DNA of 64,000 nucleotides, taken from the NCBI GenBank assembly GCA_031772625.1, contig CM062819.1, forward strand, positions 1,234,690,955-1,234,754,954, written 5' to 3'. The translations under genes and the position numbers were made by a program. Under the pieces are notes generated by a model. The model was not told where the DNA came from. It searched no databases and saw only the letters and a list, made by a program, of their open reading frames with translations. Shown in pieces: positions 21,923 through 32,941 of this stretch (position 1 is its first letter; each line of letters opens with the position of its first letter). The DNA comes from Pinus tabuliformis (lineage: Eukaryota > Streptophyta > Pinopsida > Pinales > Pinaceae).

Positions 21923-22870
21923 CTGGGGGGCATGCGCTCTAACAGTTATGCTTAGGGGGCATCAAGCACAATTTTCTCTCTGTTTCAAGCTTGTGTAAAA
22001 ATGAAACTACTTTGAAGCATAGTTTTTCTCTGTTTCAAGCTTTTGTAAAAATGAAACCTATCCCGAGTCAATTTCAGTTATTTTCAAGACTCGTTAAACT
22101 CATGAAAATCTCGAGATTATTTTGCTATCTTTCATTCTCGTAAAACAAATGAAAATGCCGAGTTCTTTCTGTCTTTTCTGCTCGTAAATTAAATTGAAAG
22201 TCGGCCATATGAGTACATTTTTATCATTTTTTCAAACTCATTAAAACTTACGAAAAAGTGAAAACTATGAGTACATTTTTATCATTTTTTCGAACTCGTT
22301 AAAACTTACGAAAAAGTGAAACCTTAGAGTCACCTTTAAGCTCTTTTCTGACTCCTAAAACATGAAAAGATCGCCGAGTTTTTCTTTTTAAACTCGTTAA
22401 AACGGAACTAAAAAGACGATCCACTTATAGCTCTTTTCCTAACCGTAAAAACATGAAAAGATTGCCAGATTTTTGTCGTTTCAAATTCGATATTGGTTAT
22501 AAAATGACGTGTCATTGATCGCTTTTTTACTTTTTCGGATCAGGGGCACTAATTACGAAAAGTACTCCTTGGTCGTAAAGGTCAAGCGGTTCTCTTAAGT
22601 ATTATTTTATACTTTTTCGAGCTTGGGAGACACAAATTTACGAAAAAGGTCAACCCTGGAGTTTTGTTAAGTTTATTCAGACTCTCTAAAATTGAAAAAC
22701 GCCGAGTTTCTCCTATACTGGACTTGTTAAAATTTCACAGTAAAGGACCTGTTCAATTACAAATAGGAACGAACCACTCCTTCTTAGGGTTCGAATTTAA
22801 ACTAAGTTGGACTCATTCGAAGGATGAGCTTATAATCAAGAAAATGTTATCCTCCTCAAGCTTGTTAAAA

Positions 22871-23917
22871 ATAAAGAGGTACTTGCCAGAAATGGTGGGG
22901 GAAAAGAGAGAAAAATGAGCCTGTTTGTCATACTTTGTAACCACTCTTGAACACGACACTTTTATTCACCTGGGTTGGGAAATCCTTTGCCTAACAGTTG
23001 ATCAAACCACATTGAAAGTCTTCAGCCGGTTTCTGGGTATTAACTTTGGGTCAATTGTCACCAAACCATCTGTCGTGTCGTTATGTGTTCAAGAGGTCAC
23101 TGCCAATAAGCCATTCATCTGCAAAATATCTGTCATCTTGACCATCCCTGAGTCAGTCCTTGCAACTAAATTTCTTCGACTTGATCTATGATTTCGTGTT
23201 GTGGGCTTGCCTACAACGGATCGCTTTCTATCGACATCAACTCATTATCTAGAAAGATGATCTAGAAATCGTCAGTACCTTGAGATCTGCATGCCTCAAT
23301 GGCAGGTTTCTCGCCTTTGACGACAGGTTGCATCATTGACCTTCGATCAAAGGATTCCGTGACATGTTCGACATCAACACATTTATTCGCATCTCATGGA
23401 TTGTACTAGGTACTTTGAGAGCCATTGACATCACTGGTGGTTTCTCTCACACTTGTTAACAGTTTACATCATTGACTGGTAATCAAGTGGTTTCTACCAT
23501 GTTCGACATCAACACATTCATTCGCATGGATAGAATCGTACTGTTTAGGGAAGTAGAAATGAAGACCCTGGATCTAGTTTCCACAATCCAGGCTGCGAGG
23601 AATTTTGTATTCATTATATAAATGGACTATTCATAAACAGGTGGCTGCGTCCATACTGTGTCCACCTGAGTCTATACTTGTGATGTTTTACAAAATCATT
23701 CCTATATCAGAGCAGTAGTTAGTTTTTCTAGTCAGTTTTGATCTGAGTATGGGAATGCCTACCTCAGCGATGATATGATCTCATATATATATCTTGCATT
23801 GAATGTTTTTACAGGTTCCAACCGAGCTCTCCACAAGATGATCCTCGAAATGATAAAGTACTTCACTCTTCCTAAATGATCAATGAAATCCTCATCTACT
23901 ACAGACTTCGCACTTTA
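22871..23917 (+). other. Rest of the G interior, non-coding
   Basis: No recognisable protein. An 88-codon ORF (22925-23191) has no known motif. A near-repeat of GTTCGACATCAACACATT occurs at about 23367 and 23500. A TATATATAT run is at 23782-23790. Confidence 0.5.
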
Positions 23918-23925
23918 GGGGGCAA
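23918..23925 (+). other. Polypurine tract of G
   Basis: AGGGGGCA three bases before the LTR start TGTTACAC. This is the expected place for plus-strand priming. Confidence 0.65.
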
Positions 23926-23928
23926 TCT

Positions 23929-24981
23929 GTTACACAAAAATATCGTCACCATGATTATTTGCAGTCAGTATGGGTCTATCATCACTTGTACTGTCCTCCT
24001 AAGCAAGTCTCAGACCTCAGCTCTTCAATTCAAGCTTTGGAAATGGGAGAAAGACATTAAAAATCAATGTAACTCTGGTTCCGCACTTTCTCTCATTGTC
24101 ACCTGCGGTCCCGCACCTTCTGTGTACAAAAACTGCGGACTTGCCCGCTTTGTCCCTAACGGTGTAGGTGCGGACCCCTGTGAAAGTCAAAAGGCGCAAG
24201 TTTTATCTTAAAAAACTCACTTTGGGTTAATTCTAGAGGTTTCTAGAAGGAATTTTGACGTGGATTGTTCGCTCTGAGGTGGTTCATGCATCCCAAAAGA
24301 GAAGGAGCTAATCCCTTGATGAGAGGAGCTATCCCTTTGAAGGAGGGCTTTATCCCTTTGAAGGAGGACCTAGTAACCTCCCTCCATTGCACTATAAATA
24401 TAGGCATTGGGCTGGTTGCTAGGGAGGTTATAAGCTGAACATTTTTGAGGGTAAATGCTGGTGAAATCAAGACTTCCTAGTTGAGCTTAAGAGGAGAGAT
24501 CACACATCTTTTTGGCTTCATTGGGGAGTGAGTGAAACTTGTCAAAGTAGAGGAAAATTCTTGCTGGACCTTGGGAGGAGCTTGTACAGCGTCAAGACAA
24601 AGGTTGTAAAGTTCTTCTTCTTTTGAATTAATACAATCAAACTCATTTTTCTCAACAAGTATCTTATGTTATTTGTTTCATGGACGCCTTGACTTTCATG
24701 TTAAATATGTTTTATGCAATTGGCTTTTCAGGTGCTATTTAATTTGTTTGCCTTGTTTATGTTTTTAGATTCGCGAAAAGGAGCTCATTTGGATCAAAGG
24801 AGCGAGGGCATCCACAAGCTTGTGTTGGACCTAAGGAAGGCCCTAAAAACACTGGTTTGCCATTGTTTATCAAAGCATATTTAGAGAAAGATAGTGTCGG
24901 GTTGGTTTGCTTGTCATTAGGTCTTCTTTAGATTCTAGGAAGGTCTATCTTGTCCGCAAGATCGACTTATTCAGTGTGACA
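23929..24981 (+). repeat. 3' LTR of G
   Basis: 1053 bp opening TGTTACAC and closing GTGTGACA (imperfect inverted ends). Bases 24070-24981 match the 5' LTR. It abuts the RT start of element B at 24982, so G probably inserted there; TSD cannot be tested because the left LTR is truncated. Confidence 0.85.
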
Positions 24982-25732
24982 GGTGCTTCCCCTAGTATCA
25001 ACTCAATAGAAAATTCCACTTCCCTCTGGGGAGGCAACTCTGAAATATCTACTAGGAACACATCCTGAAACTACTGTAAGACTGGATACTTCTTATAGAC
25101 TTCAACATCCTCATCATCCTTACCTTTATCACTAGAAATATGTACTACAAATAACACACACCCTTTCCTACGACTGTGCTTCGCCTGCATAGTTGTAACC
25201 ATTGCAACTGATGTTGCCTTATTCTTACCTTGCAAGAATCTATGTTCTCCATTGTCATCCAGACATTCAATAGCCTTATCATAACAATCTACTTTGGTCT
25301 TGTGAAGATACAACCAATCCATACCCAAAAGCATACTGTATGATAGCAACATAAGTAAATTTAGATTCATTGATGTAGGCATACCAATAAACTCAAATGC
25401 ACATGCTCTCACCCAATGATGAACTCTGTTCTTAGTACCTGTAGCCAACCACACTAACCTGTAACCTATAACCTGTAAACAATCTATAAACAACCAAACC
25501 TGTAAACAACTAAATCTGAGGTCTTGGTTTCTTTGGTGGCCATTTACCCCGAGTCTTGTTTTTCCCTTTCCAACCTTGCTGAGACTCTATCTTACGCTTT
25601 GATTGATCATAACAATGCTCAACCTTTCCAATAAATTATTCAAGTGACCTAGGCTCATCATACTCAATTTGTTCCTTAAATGCTAATGGTAATCCACTGA
25701 CAAATATTTGAACTTTGGCTTTCTCATCCTTA
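24982..25732 (-). pseudogene. Element B: protease, RT start and gag C-terminus (gypsy, Tekay-like)
   Basis: Minus-strand remnant of the same family as D. From 25732 down: KDEKAKVQIFVSGLP, EQIEYDEPRSLEELIGKVEHC, a Lys/Arg-rich gag tail, then a gap with no visible protease active site, then LLGMDWLYLHKTKVDCYDKAIEC (25071-25493) and finally FQDVF, ELPPQREVEFSIEL, the RT entry region, cut at 24982 by G. In D these segments are in the same order (30390-31490). Stops and the loss of the CCHC and protease DSG region show decay. Confidence 0.8.
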
Positions 25733-26785
25733 TGTTGAAAATAGCAACAAAAAATGATAAAAACAGAATCGAGAATATTCCAATTTTAATTTGTCCTTGA
25801 ATTAAAATTGTGAATTAAATTCGAATTAGTCTCACCAGCTGCTTGGAATTAATTAATTAATTCATTATGGATTAATTAGTTGGAGAAATTCAAGTTAGAA
25901 GTCTTTCTGAAGTCATGCAACAGTTATCCCTTAAATTAAGGAGATTATCCCTTAATTAAGGAGATAATATTGAGGTATATTTGAGTTGTAATTAGTTAGC
26001 TCAGTTTACTGAGTTAAGTTCAGGTAAATTAGTTCCAAACTGTTTGAGGAACTAATTGTGAGTTATCAGTCAGTTGCTGCATGCATGCACTCAACCAGTG
26101 TACTCTAGATAATTGAATATTCCCTCATCAGTAACTCATGCATGTCTATTCAGAGAAAGATCCAGTTGAGCTAAATGTCAAGGACAAACTACTATCAGTT
26201 GCATGTGTTTTCTGATAAAGGAAACTCATACATGCAGTCAAGGGAAGGTTCCTTGAGGATTGCGCAGTTCTGACAGTGTGTTAGAGCAGTGTGTGAGAGC
26301 AATGTTACACTGGGTGAAGGAGATCATCCCAGAGGTAACTGCGCAAGGAAATAGGAGCTTGGATGGTAGAGGAGAAGGCTTGTGAGAAGATTTGATTGCC
26401 TGTGAGCATCCAGGAGGATTGTACTGAGAGCTGGCTAGCTGTGAGAGCTAAGGCTTTCTATAATTCTGATGTATTTCCACCTTGTATGATAATACAGATA
26501 GTGGGGTTTTTAGCTAAGGCTTTCCCCTGAGTATTTTCTGTGTTTCATGTGCATTGATTCTTCTTCTTCTGGTTATATGTGTTCAGCTCGATCTTGCTCA
26601 ATCATTAAGATTCCACAAAGCAAATTGATAGTAGAAGTAGATTATAGTATTTTCTTTGGTATATTGCATTATCGAGTTAATCTACAGTCAGATTTTCTAC
26701 AGAGATCTCAGAGGGAGATTTGCAGAGAATTTGTAGAATTTCTACATGGTATCAGAGGTAGCTGATCTATAGAGAAATTTATACA
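25733..26785 (+). mobile_element. Insertion J: LTR-type element with internal primer site
   Basis: 1053 bp flanked by a perfect 5-bp TSD, CCTTA (25728-25732 and 26786-26790), which interrupts the gag of B; removing it rejoins the VPYL and KDEK codons of the gag. It begins TGTTGAAAAT. At 26740-26747 stands TTTCTACA, a good LTR end, followed at once by TGGTATCAGAGG, the tRNA-Met primer site (26748-26759), then 26 more bases ending TATACA. So the inserted unit is one LTR plus primer site plus a short tail. No ORF is supported. Confidence 0.75.
26748..26759 (+). other. tRNA-iMet-type primer binding site inside J
   Basis: TGGTATCAGAGG, standard for plant copia elements, immediately after an LTR-like end (CTACA). 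Confidence 0.7.
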
Positions 26786-26790
26786 CCTTA

Positions 26791-27178
26791 AGATATGGTA
26801 CATACCTAAAAACTCCAGAAAATTATTTGTGTACCCCTAATTTGTCATTGATCCCATATTCAACTCATAGAACTCCTTAGATTTACTGTCATAATACCTC
26901 TCTAACAAGTACTTCTTCATGAAAAGTCTCTTAAATTCATGCTAACTCAACTCCTCTATCCCGATGTCTCTAACCTGCTTCACATCTTCCCACCAGATGT
27001 CTTCTTTCCCTTTAAGGCTAAAAATAACTCTCCCGACCTTCATGTTCTCTGTGTAATCATGCAACTCAAAGAACTTCTTCATCCCAAGCAACCATGCCTC
27101 TACATATTCTAGTTTCTTCAACCCTCCATCAAATGTAGGTGGCTTGGATATCTTGAACCCATCCAGTCCAAGTGTTGA
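26791..27178 (-). pseudogene. gag core of element B
   Basis: Minus-strand gag closely similar to D: KPPTFDGGLKKLEYVEAWLL, KKFFELHDYTENMKV, LKGKEDIWWEDVKQVRDI and YYDSKSKEFYELNMGSMT. It is interrupted at 27178 by copia element C and at 26790 by J. Compared with D, about 350 bp of N-terminal gag and leader are missing between the primer site and PPTFDG. Confidence 0.8.
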
Positions 27179-27506
27179 TGTAGAAATTAGGATGTAGATT
27201 TGAAACCACTCAAGAAATTTACTAAATCATAAGACTCGAAGATACTCTTCTGCTTTGCGCATATTAATTTACAATATGGAACATAAATCATAGACATGCA
27301 AAAGAAAACATCACACATGCACCGAAAATTATCTAGGGGAAAGAAACTGCACAAAACCCCTTCCTATTTGTATTGCATTAATCAAAGAATAAAGATGAAT
27401 ACATATGCTTGCTAAGGCCTGAGCACAACCTGCAAGTGTATAGTCTATCTCTATGCCTAACTTACTGACTCTGGCCTACACTTAGCCTATTTTCAATCCC
27501 TCCAAG
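27179..27506 (-). repeat. 3' LTR of C, outer part
   Basis: Matches 46510-46838 of the intact LTR (TGTAGAAATTAGGATGTAGA start). It breaks at the D target site CCAAG (27502-27506) and resumes at 43929. Confidence 0.9.
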
Positions 27507-29560
27507 TGTAACATCCCTCGTGAAAAGTTCATGTAATAAAAGTTAATAAAGGAAAAATAAGACCATGGTTAAGGGACACATATTCCAAGCTAAACGTTGG
27601 GAAAATATATCCTAGTGGGCATCACTGGAAGTGTTTATGGGTAAGGAAATTGGAAAAGGCTAAAGCAAAGGCATTAAAAGGAAAAAAGGCATTTTGGCAC
27701 ATTTATTTATAAAAATAAATGAAATTAGGAGATAAGTAAGGTGAAGAAAGGTCACATGTTGCAGTGAGGAGGAAATTGAAGGAAAATAATTGAAATTGAG
27801 AGAAATAGAGGCCTCATTAATAAAAATGCTTATGAGGATTAGTTGGTAACCTTTTGTCAGTTCAAGTTTTTTGGAGCTCTCTCATTCTTCTCTCTCCCTC
27901 TCTCTCTCTCTCTCTCACTCTTGGTAACTTAGAGTTTTCTTGGAGCACTCTAGCACTGGAGCAAGGAAGAAAAATAAAGCAAAGGGAAAGGAAAGAAGGC
28001 AAGGATCAAGCAAGGAAGAGCAAGATAAGGCAAGATCAAGCAACTTCAGTAGAAATACTTGCAAGTAACATATTGCATGTGTGATTTCCTAGTTGGTTTT
28101 GACATGCATGGATTTGCATGTTGGTGTATGGTTCTCTTGTTTTCAGTGGCATGGTTTTTCCAGGTATGACAGTGTGGTTTTTAGTCTAGCCTTGTCTTTT
28201 ACGGATGTCATTGTGTGTTGGGATGTTTATCTTAGTTTTGAGCTTTGTATTTTCTGGATGGATTTCGAAATCTGGGGTAGAGGTAGTCTCAAGCTTCATT
28301 CCCAAAGGCCTAGGAATCCCTTGACCGGTTTTGGCAGGATACATGGTAAAGCCCGAGGGAGGAGTGTCAGTTTAGGGCCTAGTGATTCGGGTTTGGATTG
28401 TGGTAAATTCTGAGAGACTGGTCCCGGTCTAGGGCCTAGTGATCCAAGATTGGATTGCGGTAAAGCCTAAGAGACAAGAAGACAAAAAATTCCTCAAGGA
28501 TAGTGATGGGTTCCGGACGGAATTCCAAGCTCAGTTCGATTTGTGATTGGAGCACCAGTTTTGGTGTGATAACGGTTTGGTGAGGGTAGAGGTGGTTTAA
28601 CTTTTGGATTCCCTTGGTTGTTTTTGTATTGGTTTATCCACGAGATTCCACATTCATGCTTGGAATATGGAATGAGGGTGACAGAATGAAAGAAATATTC
28701 AGTTCAACCATGTCTACTGTCAAGTGGTATGTAGAAGTCTCGAACCTGGTTGGATTTTCCTATGAGTAATGAAAGCTAATTTCTCTTATTTTTTCACTTG
28801 TTTATATGTGGATTTAATGTATATTATATCTCTTTTATCTACATGGTTTTATGCTAGTTATAAGCAAGGTTAATTGACTGGTTCATGTCATGGTTATTTC
28901 ATGTATTTACTTGTAATTGTTAAAATGATGGATACAAGATCTGATTGATGTTATAATAGTTCAAGGGAGAAGGTGGTGATCCTTCTTGTAATGTTTCATA
29001 AGAGTTTTTAGTAATTCATGCTCTGTCTTGTAACCTAGACCTGTAGATTGCATTGATGCCAAGTGTTTAACAAAATGTCAGTCTTGGTTGGGGATCGTCA
29101 GGCTGAGTCTTGAGGTTGATTTTTGGTTTATTAGTCTTGTCATCATGTATTTGATGGATTCTGAAAGTTACAACAAGTTTTGGGTAGTGGACAGAATTCT
29201 AGACTAGAAAAGTGCCTTAAATTCCATAGACACTAACACATGTATGCTGGGAAAAGTCCCTAGACGCTGGCTTGCAGGCCTGTGAGAGCTTCTAGAGGCC
29301 CCTCGATGCTGGCATGCCCATAGCATGAGAGCGTCTAGAGGTCTAAAAAATTAGTAGGACCCAGGGATAGGATGTCTGAGTGGCTGAGATGTCTCCTAGG
29401 GGTGTTTTTGCCGATGTGGAAGGTATGGTTGATGTGTTCCATCAAGTCCATTTCCTTAAGGTCACCAAGGAGGTTTAATCCCTTCACAGTGGCCTCTCGC
29501 CTTGCATGTTTAACCCGATTGGCCGGTTGCTTGGGTAGATGTGGAAGGATGGTGGTTACA
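27507..29560 (+). repeat. 5' LTR of D
   Basis: 2054 bp, from TGTAACATCC to GGTGGTTACA, matching 41891-43923. A (TC)n run lies at 27889-27916 and is shorter in the other copy. It contains repeated blocks such as AGGGCCTAGTGATC followed by TGGATTG and GGTAAA. Visible divergence between copies marks D as older than E. Confidence 0.92.
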
Positions 29561-29562
29561 AA

Positions 29563-29579
29563 TTAGTATCAGAGCATGG
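29563..29579 (+). other. Primer binding site of D
   Basis: TTAGTATCAGAGCATGG, two bases after the LTR; the tRNA-iMet complement TGGTATCAGAGC with one change at the start. Confidence 0.75.
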
Positions 29580-29893
29580 TTTCACTGTCCTTCAGTCAAT
29601 GTGTTTGTCATGAATTCATGTCGGTTGCACATGTGTTAGTCATCCATGAATGCACATTGAGAAGCTTGAAGGAAGAAATAAGGATTTGTAAGGCAGACAA
29701 TGACAAAATCATGCAAGCACAAGAGAAACAAGAAGAGGTTAATGCAATACTACTTCATAGTTTGTCAGAATTGTAGTGACAAGGACCACTTCAGATCAAC
29801 CATAAGTAGGAGGACAAAAGTAATTGGGTATATGGTAGCAGGTCTTATGGTGGTCACAAGTCGGATAGAGATGACACGATCAAAGATGGAAGG

Positions 29894-30590
29894 TTGTTGG
29901 ACACTCTAGATAGGAGATGTGATGGACACAGGTACTATTACAATTCTGGTTCGGGTAGGCATCATGATCGTCATCATTATCATCCATACAGGAGGAGAGA
30001 TAGGGGATACTTGCCAGATGAGTTTGAGAAGGAAAAGCCACCTACCTTTGATGGAGAGATGAAGAAATCACAAGATGCAGAGGCATGGTTGCTTGGTATG
30101 AGGAAGTTCTTCAGATTGCATGATTATTTAGAAAACATGAAAGCAAAGATATCAACTTTCTGTCTCAAAGGTAAAGAAGATTTTTGGTGGGAAGATGTGA
30201 AGAATGTTAAAGGTATACATGAGGATGATTTAACTTGGCATGAGTTGAGAGGCTCTTTAAGAAAAAGTATTTGTCAGAGAGATACTTTAATGACAAAGTT
30301 AAGGAGTTTTGTGAGTTGTGGATGGGTTCCATGACAGTTGATGAGTATATTAATAGGTTCTTGGAGCTATTGAGATATGTACCTTACCTCAAGCAGGATA
30401 AGGCTAAGGTTCAGAGATTCATCAATGGACTACTAGTAGCATACAAATACTAGATTGAGTTCAATGAGCCTAGATTGTTAGAGGAGGCCATCCGAAAGTT
30501 GAAAAATTATTATGAGCAGTCAAAGCATAAAGTTGAGCCTAAGCATGACTTGAAAGGAAATGAGAAAGATAAAGGAAAATGGCCACAAAA
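29894..30590 (+). pseudogene. gag of element D
   Basis: A basic, His/Arg/Tyr-rich start (RRCDGHRYYY to YRRRDRGYLP) leads to KPPTFDGEMKKSQDAEAWLLGMRKFF and FCLKGKEDFWWEDVKN, the gypsy gag core. A frameshift near 30265 moves the rest to another frame: YFNDKVKEFCELWMGSMTVD, FLELLRYVPYLKQDKAKVQR. A stop at 30451 and a Lys-rich tail follow. Leader 29580-29893 shows no other feature. Confidence 0.85.
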
Positions 30591-31380
30591 GTGAGGAAGC
30601 CTCAAGATGCAAGTGAGAAAGACAATGTAGTCCCTTACAAGAATTTAAATACAACTGAGAGGGGACATGGAGAGAAACATACTAGAGGCAGTGGTAGAGA
30701 ACAGTTGCAGTGTTGGATATGTGGTAAGGATCATCGTAAGAGGGGTTGTATGCAGTATCAAAGTGGTGGTAGACCCCAAATATATAGTGCTCAAGAGGCG
30801 CATATAGTTGGTGATATTGGTCATAGCATTCATCAGATCTATGTAGTTGTGGACAACAAGAAGGCAGATCATCAAGCATCTATGATTGAGATAGGCGGTA
30901 TGCTTTGTGATCAAGTTGTTACTATTTTGATTGATCCTAGATCTAACTATAGTTATATTAGTCCTAACCTGGTGGAATAGTGCGGTTTGAGAAAAGAAGT
31001 GCATGCAGAATCTTGGTTGGTACAGTTGGCTACAGGTACAAAGAAGAGAGTTCACCATTGGGTAAGAGATTGTGCATTTGAGTTAAATGGTATGCCTACA
31101 ACAACACATTTGAATGTAATACTATTGGGATCGTACATAGTTATTTTGGGTATGGATTGGCTATACCTTCACTGGACCAAAGTGGATTGATTTGACAAGG
31201 CCATTGAGTGTGTGGATGATAGTGGGGTAAAGAGAACTTTGCAGGGAAAGAAGAAGCCTACATTAGTGAGGACGGTTACCGCTATGAAGGCTAAGCGTAG
31301 TTGTAAAAAAGGCCGTGTGATGTTTTCAGTGCATATATCTAGTGACAAGGGAAAAGATATTGAGGATGCATAAATATTCA
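30579..31380 (+). pseudogene. CCHC knuckle and protease of element D
   Basis: A zinc knuckle CWICGKDHRKRGC (one residue short of the usual spacing) is followed by the protease: VVTILIDPRSNYSYISP, where the usual active-site Gly (DPG or DSG) is Arg, then after a stop at 30978 VILGMDWLYLHWTKVD and another stop. It ends with a Lys/Arg-rich linker and SVHISSDKGKDIEDA. The Gly to Arg change and three stops make it inactive. Confidence 0.82.
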
Positions 31381-32842
31381 AGAGGTACCCTGTATTGCAG
31401 CAATATCAAGATCTGTTTCCAGCAGAGATTCCAGATTTACCTCCTCACAAGGAAGTGGATTTCTCTATTAAGTTGGTACTAGGGGCAACACTAGAATCGA
31501 AGGAACCTTACAGGATGAGCACTTTGGAGCTAGCAGAGTTGAAATTGCAATTAAAGGAGATGATTGACAAGCCATACATTAGACCAAGTGTATTGCCTTG
31601 GAGTGCACTAATGTTGTTTGTAAAGAAGAAGAATGGTACTATGAGATTGTGCATTTATTACAAGCAACTGAATAAGGTAACAATCAAGAAAAAGTACCCA
31701 ATGTCAAGGATTGATGATTTGTTTGATCAGTTGAAGGGAGAAACAATTTTCCCTAATATCAACTTGAGATCGGGATACCATCAGGTACACATCAAGGAAG
31801 AGGATATCTTCAAGACTGCGTTTAGGACTAGGTATGGGCATTATGATTTTGTTGTAGTTCCATTTGTTTTGGCTAATACTCTAGCTACATTTATGTTTTT
31901 GATGAATAATGTGTTGGGTCCTTATCTGGACAAGTTTGTTGTTGTATTCATTGATAACATATTGGTATATTGTAAAAATAAGGAAGAACATGTTGAGCCT
32001 TTGGTAGCAGTGTTGAGATTGCTAAGAGGGTATCAGTTGTATGCTAATATTAGCAAGTGCATCTTCTTTAAAACATAGGTGTATTACTTGGGACATGTTG
32101 TTTCCAAGGAAGGCATAAAAATAGATCCAGAAAAGATAAGGACCATCATGGAGTGGGAAACTCCTAAGAATGTGGATGAGGTGAGATCATTCATGGGATT
32201 GGCGGGTTACTACAGGAGATTCATCAGGAACTTCTCATGCATTGCATATCCATCACATCATTGCAGAGGAAAGGTAATAATTTCAAATGGATGAAAAAAT
32301 GTGCAACTAGTTTTGAGCAACTCAAGCAATTGTTGACACATGCACTAGTGCTTAAGATTGTAGATCCGGACAAGGAGTTTGTAGTGTGTACAAATGCTTG
32401 CAAGAGAGGACTTGGTTTAGTTGTCATGCAAGAAGGCCATGTAGTGTGATATGAGTCATGAAAACTTAAGGAGCACGAGCATAACTATCTAACGCATAAT
32501 CTTGTGCTAGCAGTGGTCATACATGCATTGAAGATGTGGAGGCACTATCTTCTTGGTAGGAGGTTTGTATTGATGAGCGATCACAATGGGTTGAGGTATT
32601 TGTTTGACTAACTAAATCTAAATGCCACACAATCTAGATGGTTGGCCACCCTTAGTGAGTTGGACTTCGAGATCAGATACATCAAAGGAAAGGGGAACCG
32701 AGTTGTGGATGCTCTTAGTAGGAATGCACATGTAAATCATATAGCAGCTATGAGCTCTTATGGGATAGAGTTACAAAATAGGATCTCGCAGGTAGGACAG
32801 TGGGATGACAAGTACATGGAGATCATGCACAAGTTACAATAG
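31381..32842 (+). pseudogene. RT and RNase H of element D
   Basis: RT (31395-32078) shows [36 protein letters not shown] and [12 protein letters not shown], the YxDD-type active site with the second Asp changed to Asn. After a TAG at 32076 the thumb and connection continue ([32 protein letters not shown]). RNase H: FEQLKQLLTHALVL, CTNACKRGLGLVVMQ (first Asp changed to Asn), LKMWRHYLLGRRF and GNRVVDALSR. Stops and frameshifts throughout. Confidence 0.87.
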
Positions 32843-32910
32843 AGTACAAGTACAAGTACAATTGAAGGTGTAGGTATAGGTATAGGTACATGCACATGTA
32901 CAGGTGATCA
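32843..32910 (+). repeat. In-frame low-complexity insert between RNase H and integrase of D
   Basis: AGTACAAGTACAAGTACA and GGTATAGGTATAGGTACA runs, then ACATGCACATGTACAGG. In frame with the polyprotein it reads as Ser-Thr, Gly-Ile and Cys-Thr dipeptides. The position is equivalent to the 36-bp repeats of A. Confidence 0.75.
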
Positions 32911-32941
32911 GGATGCAGACTATTGTCTCACAGGAGATGGT

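Larger units (their letters stand above)
20770..22870 (+). repeat. Array of stem-loops with variable stems and a conserved loop core in G
   Basis: At least 25 units have the form arm, (A)CTCGTTAAAA-like core, complementary arm. Stems differ from unit to unit yet remain paired: GTTTCA/TGAAAC (21673-21698, 21982-22007, 22032-22057), ATTTTCA/TGAAAAT (22080-22109), TTTCATT/AATGAAA (22130-22154), CATTTTTTCG/CGAAAAAGTG (22283-22318, one G-T pair), TCTTTTC/GAAAAGA (22342-22370 and 22432-22461), TCTTTTTA/TAAAAAGA (22383-22416), CTTTTTCG/CGAAAAAG (22612-22648), CATTTCAT/ATGAAATG (21889-21922). All units have the same orientation. The first part (20776-21180) is a 104-bp tandem of two units. No ORF is supported. 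Confidence 0.85.
19690..24981 (+). mobile_element. Element G: non-coding LTR retrotransposon (LARD-like)
   Basis: Direct LTR copies (19690-20602, 5' truncated, and 23929-24981) flank 3.3 kb without gag or pol. A primer site for tRNA-Arg follows the first LTR and a polypurine tract precedes the second, so replication signals are present. The interior is dominated by stem-loop units sharing a CTCGTTAAAA-like loop. Such an element would need proteins supplied in trans. Its left LTR lacks about 145 bp and is joined to F. Confidence 0.85.

Noticed and set aside
20770..22870. Repeat-rich array as a CRISPR locus or integron attC array
   Set aside because: The conserved part is the loop and the flanks are self-complementary and variable; there are no unique spacers, cas genes or integrase, and the context is a plant LTR element.
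22925..23191. 88-aa ORF in element G
   Set aside because: No known motif and no codon evidence; too short to support in a non-coding element.
24982..24986. GGTGC as TSD of element G
   Set aside because: The matching copy cannot be seen because the left LTR is truncated; left flank shows no GGTGC at the junction.
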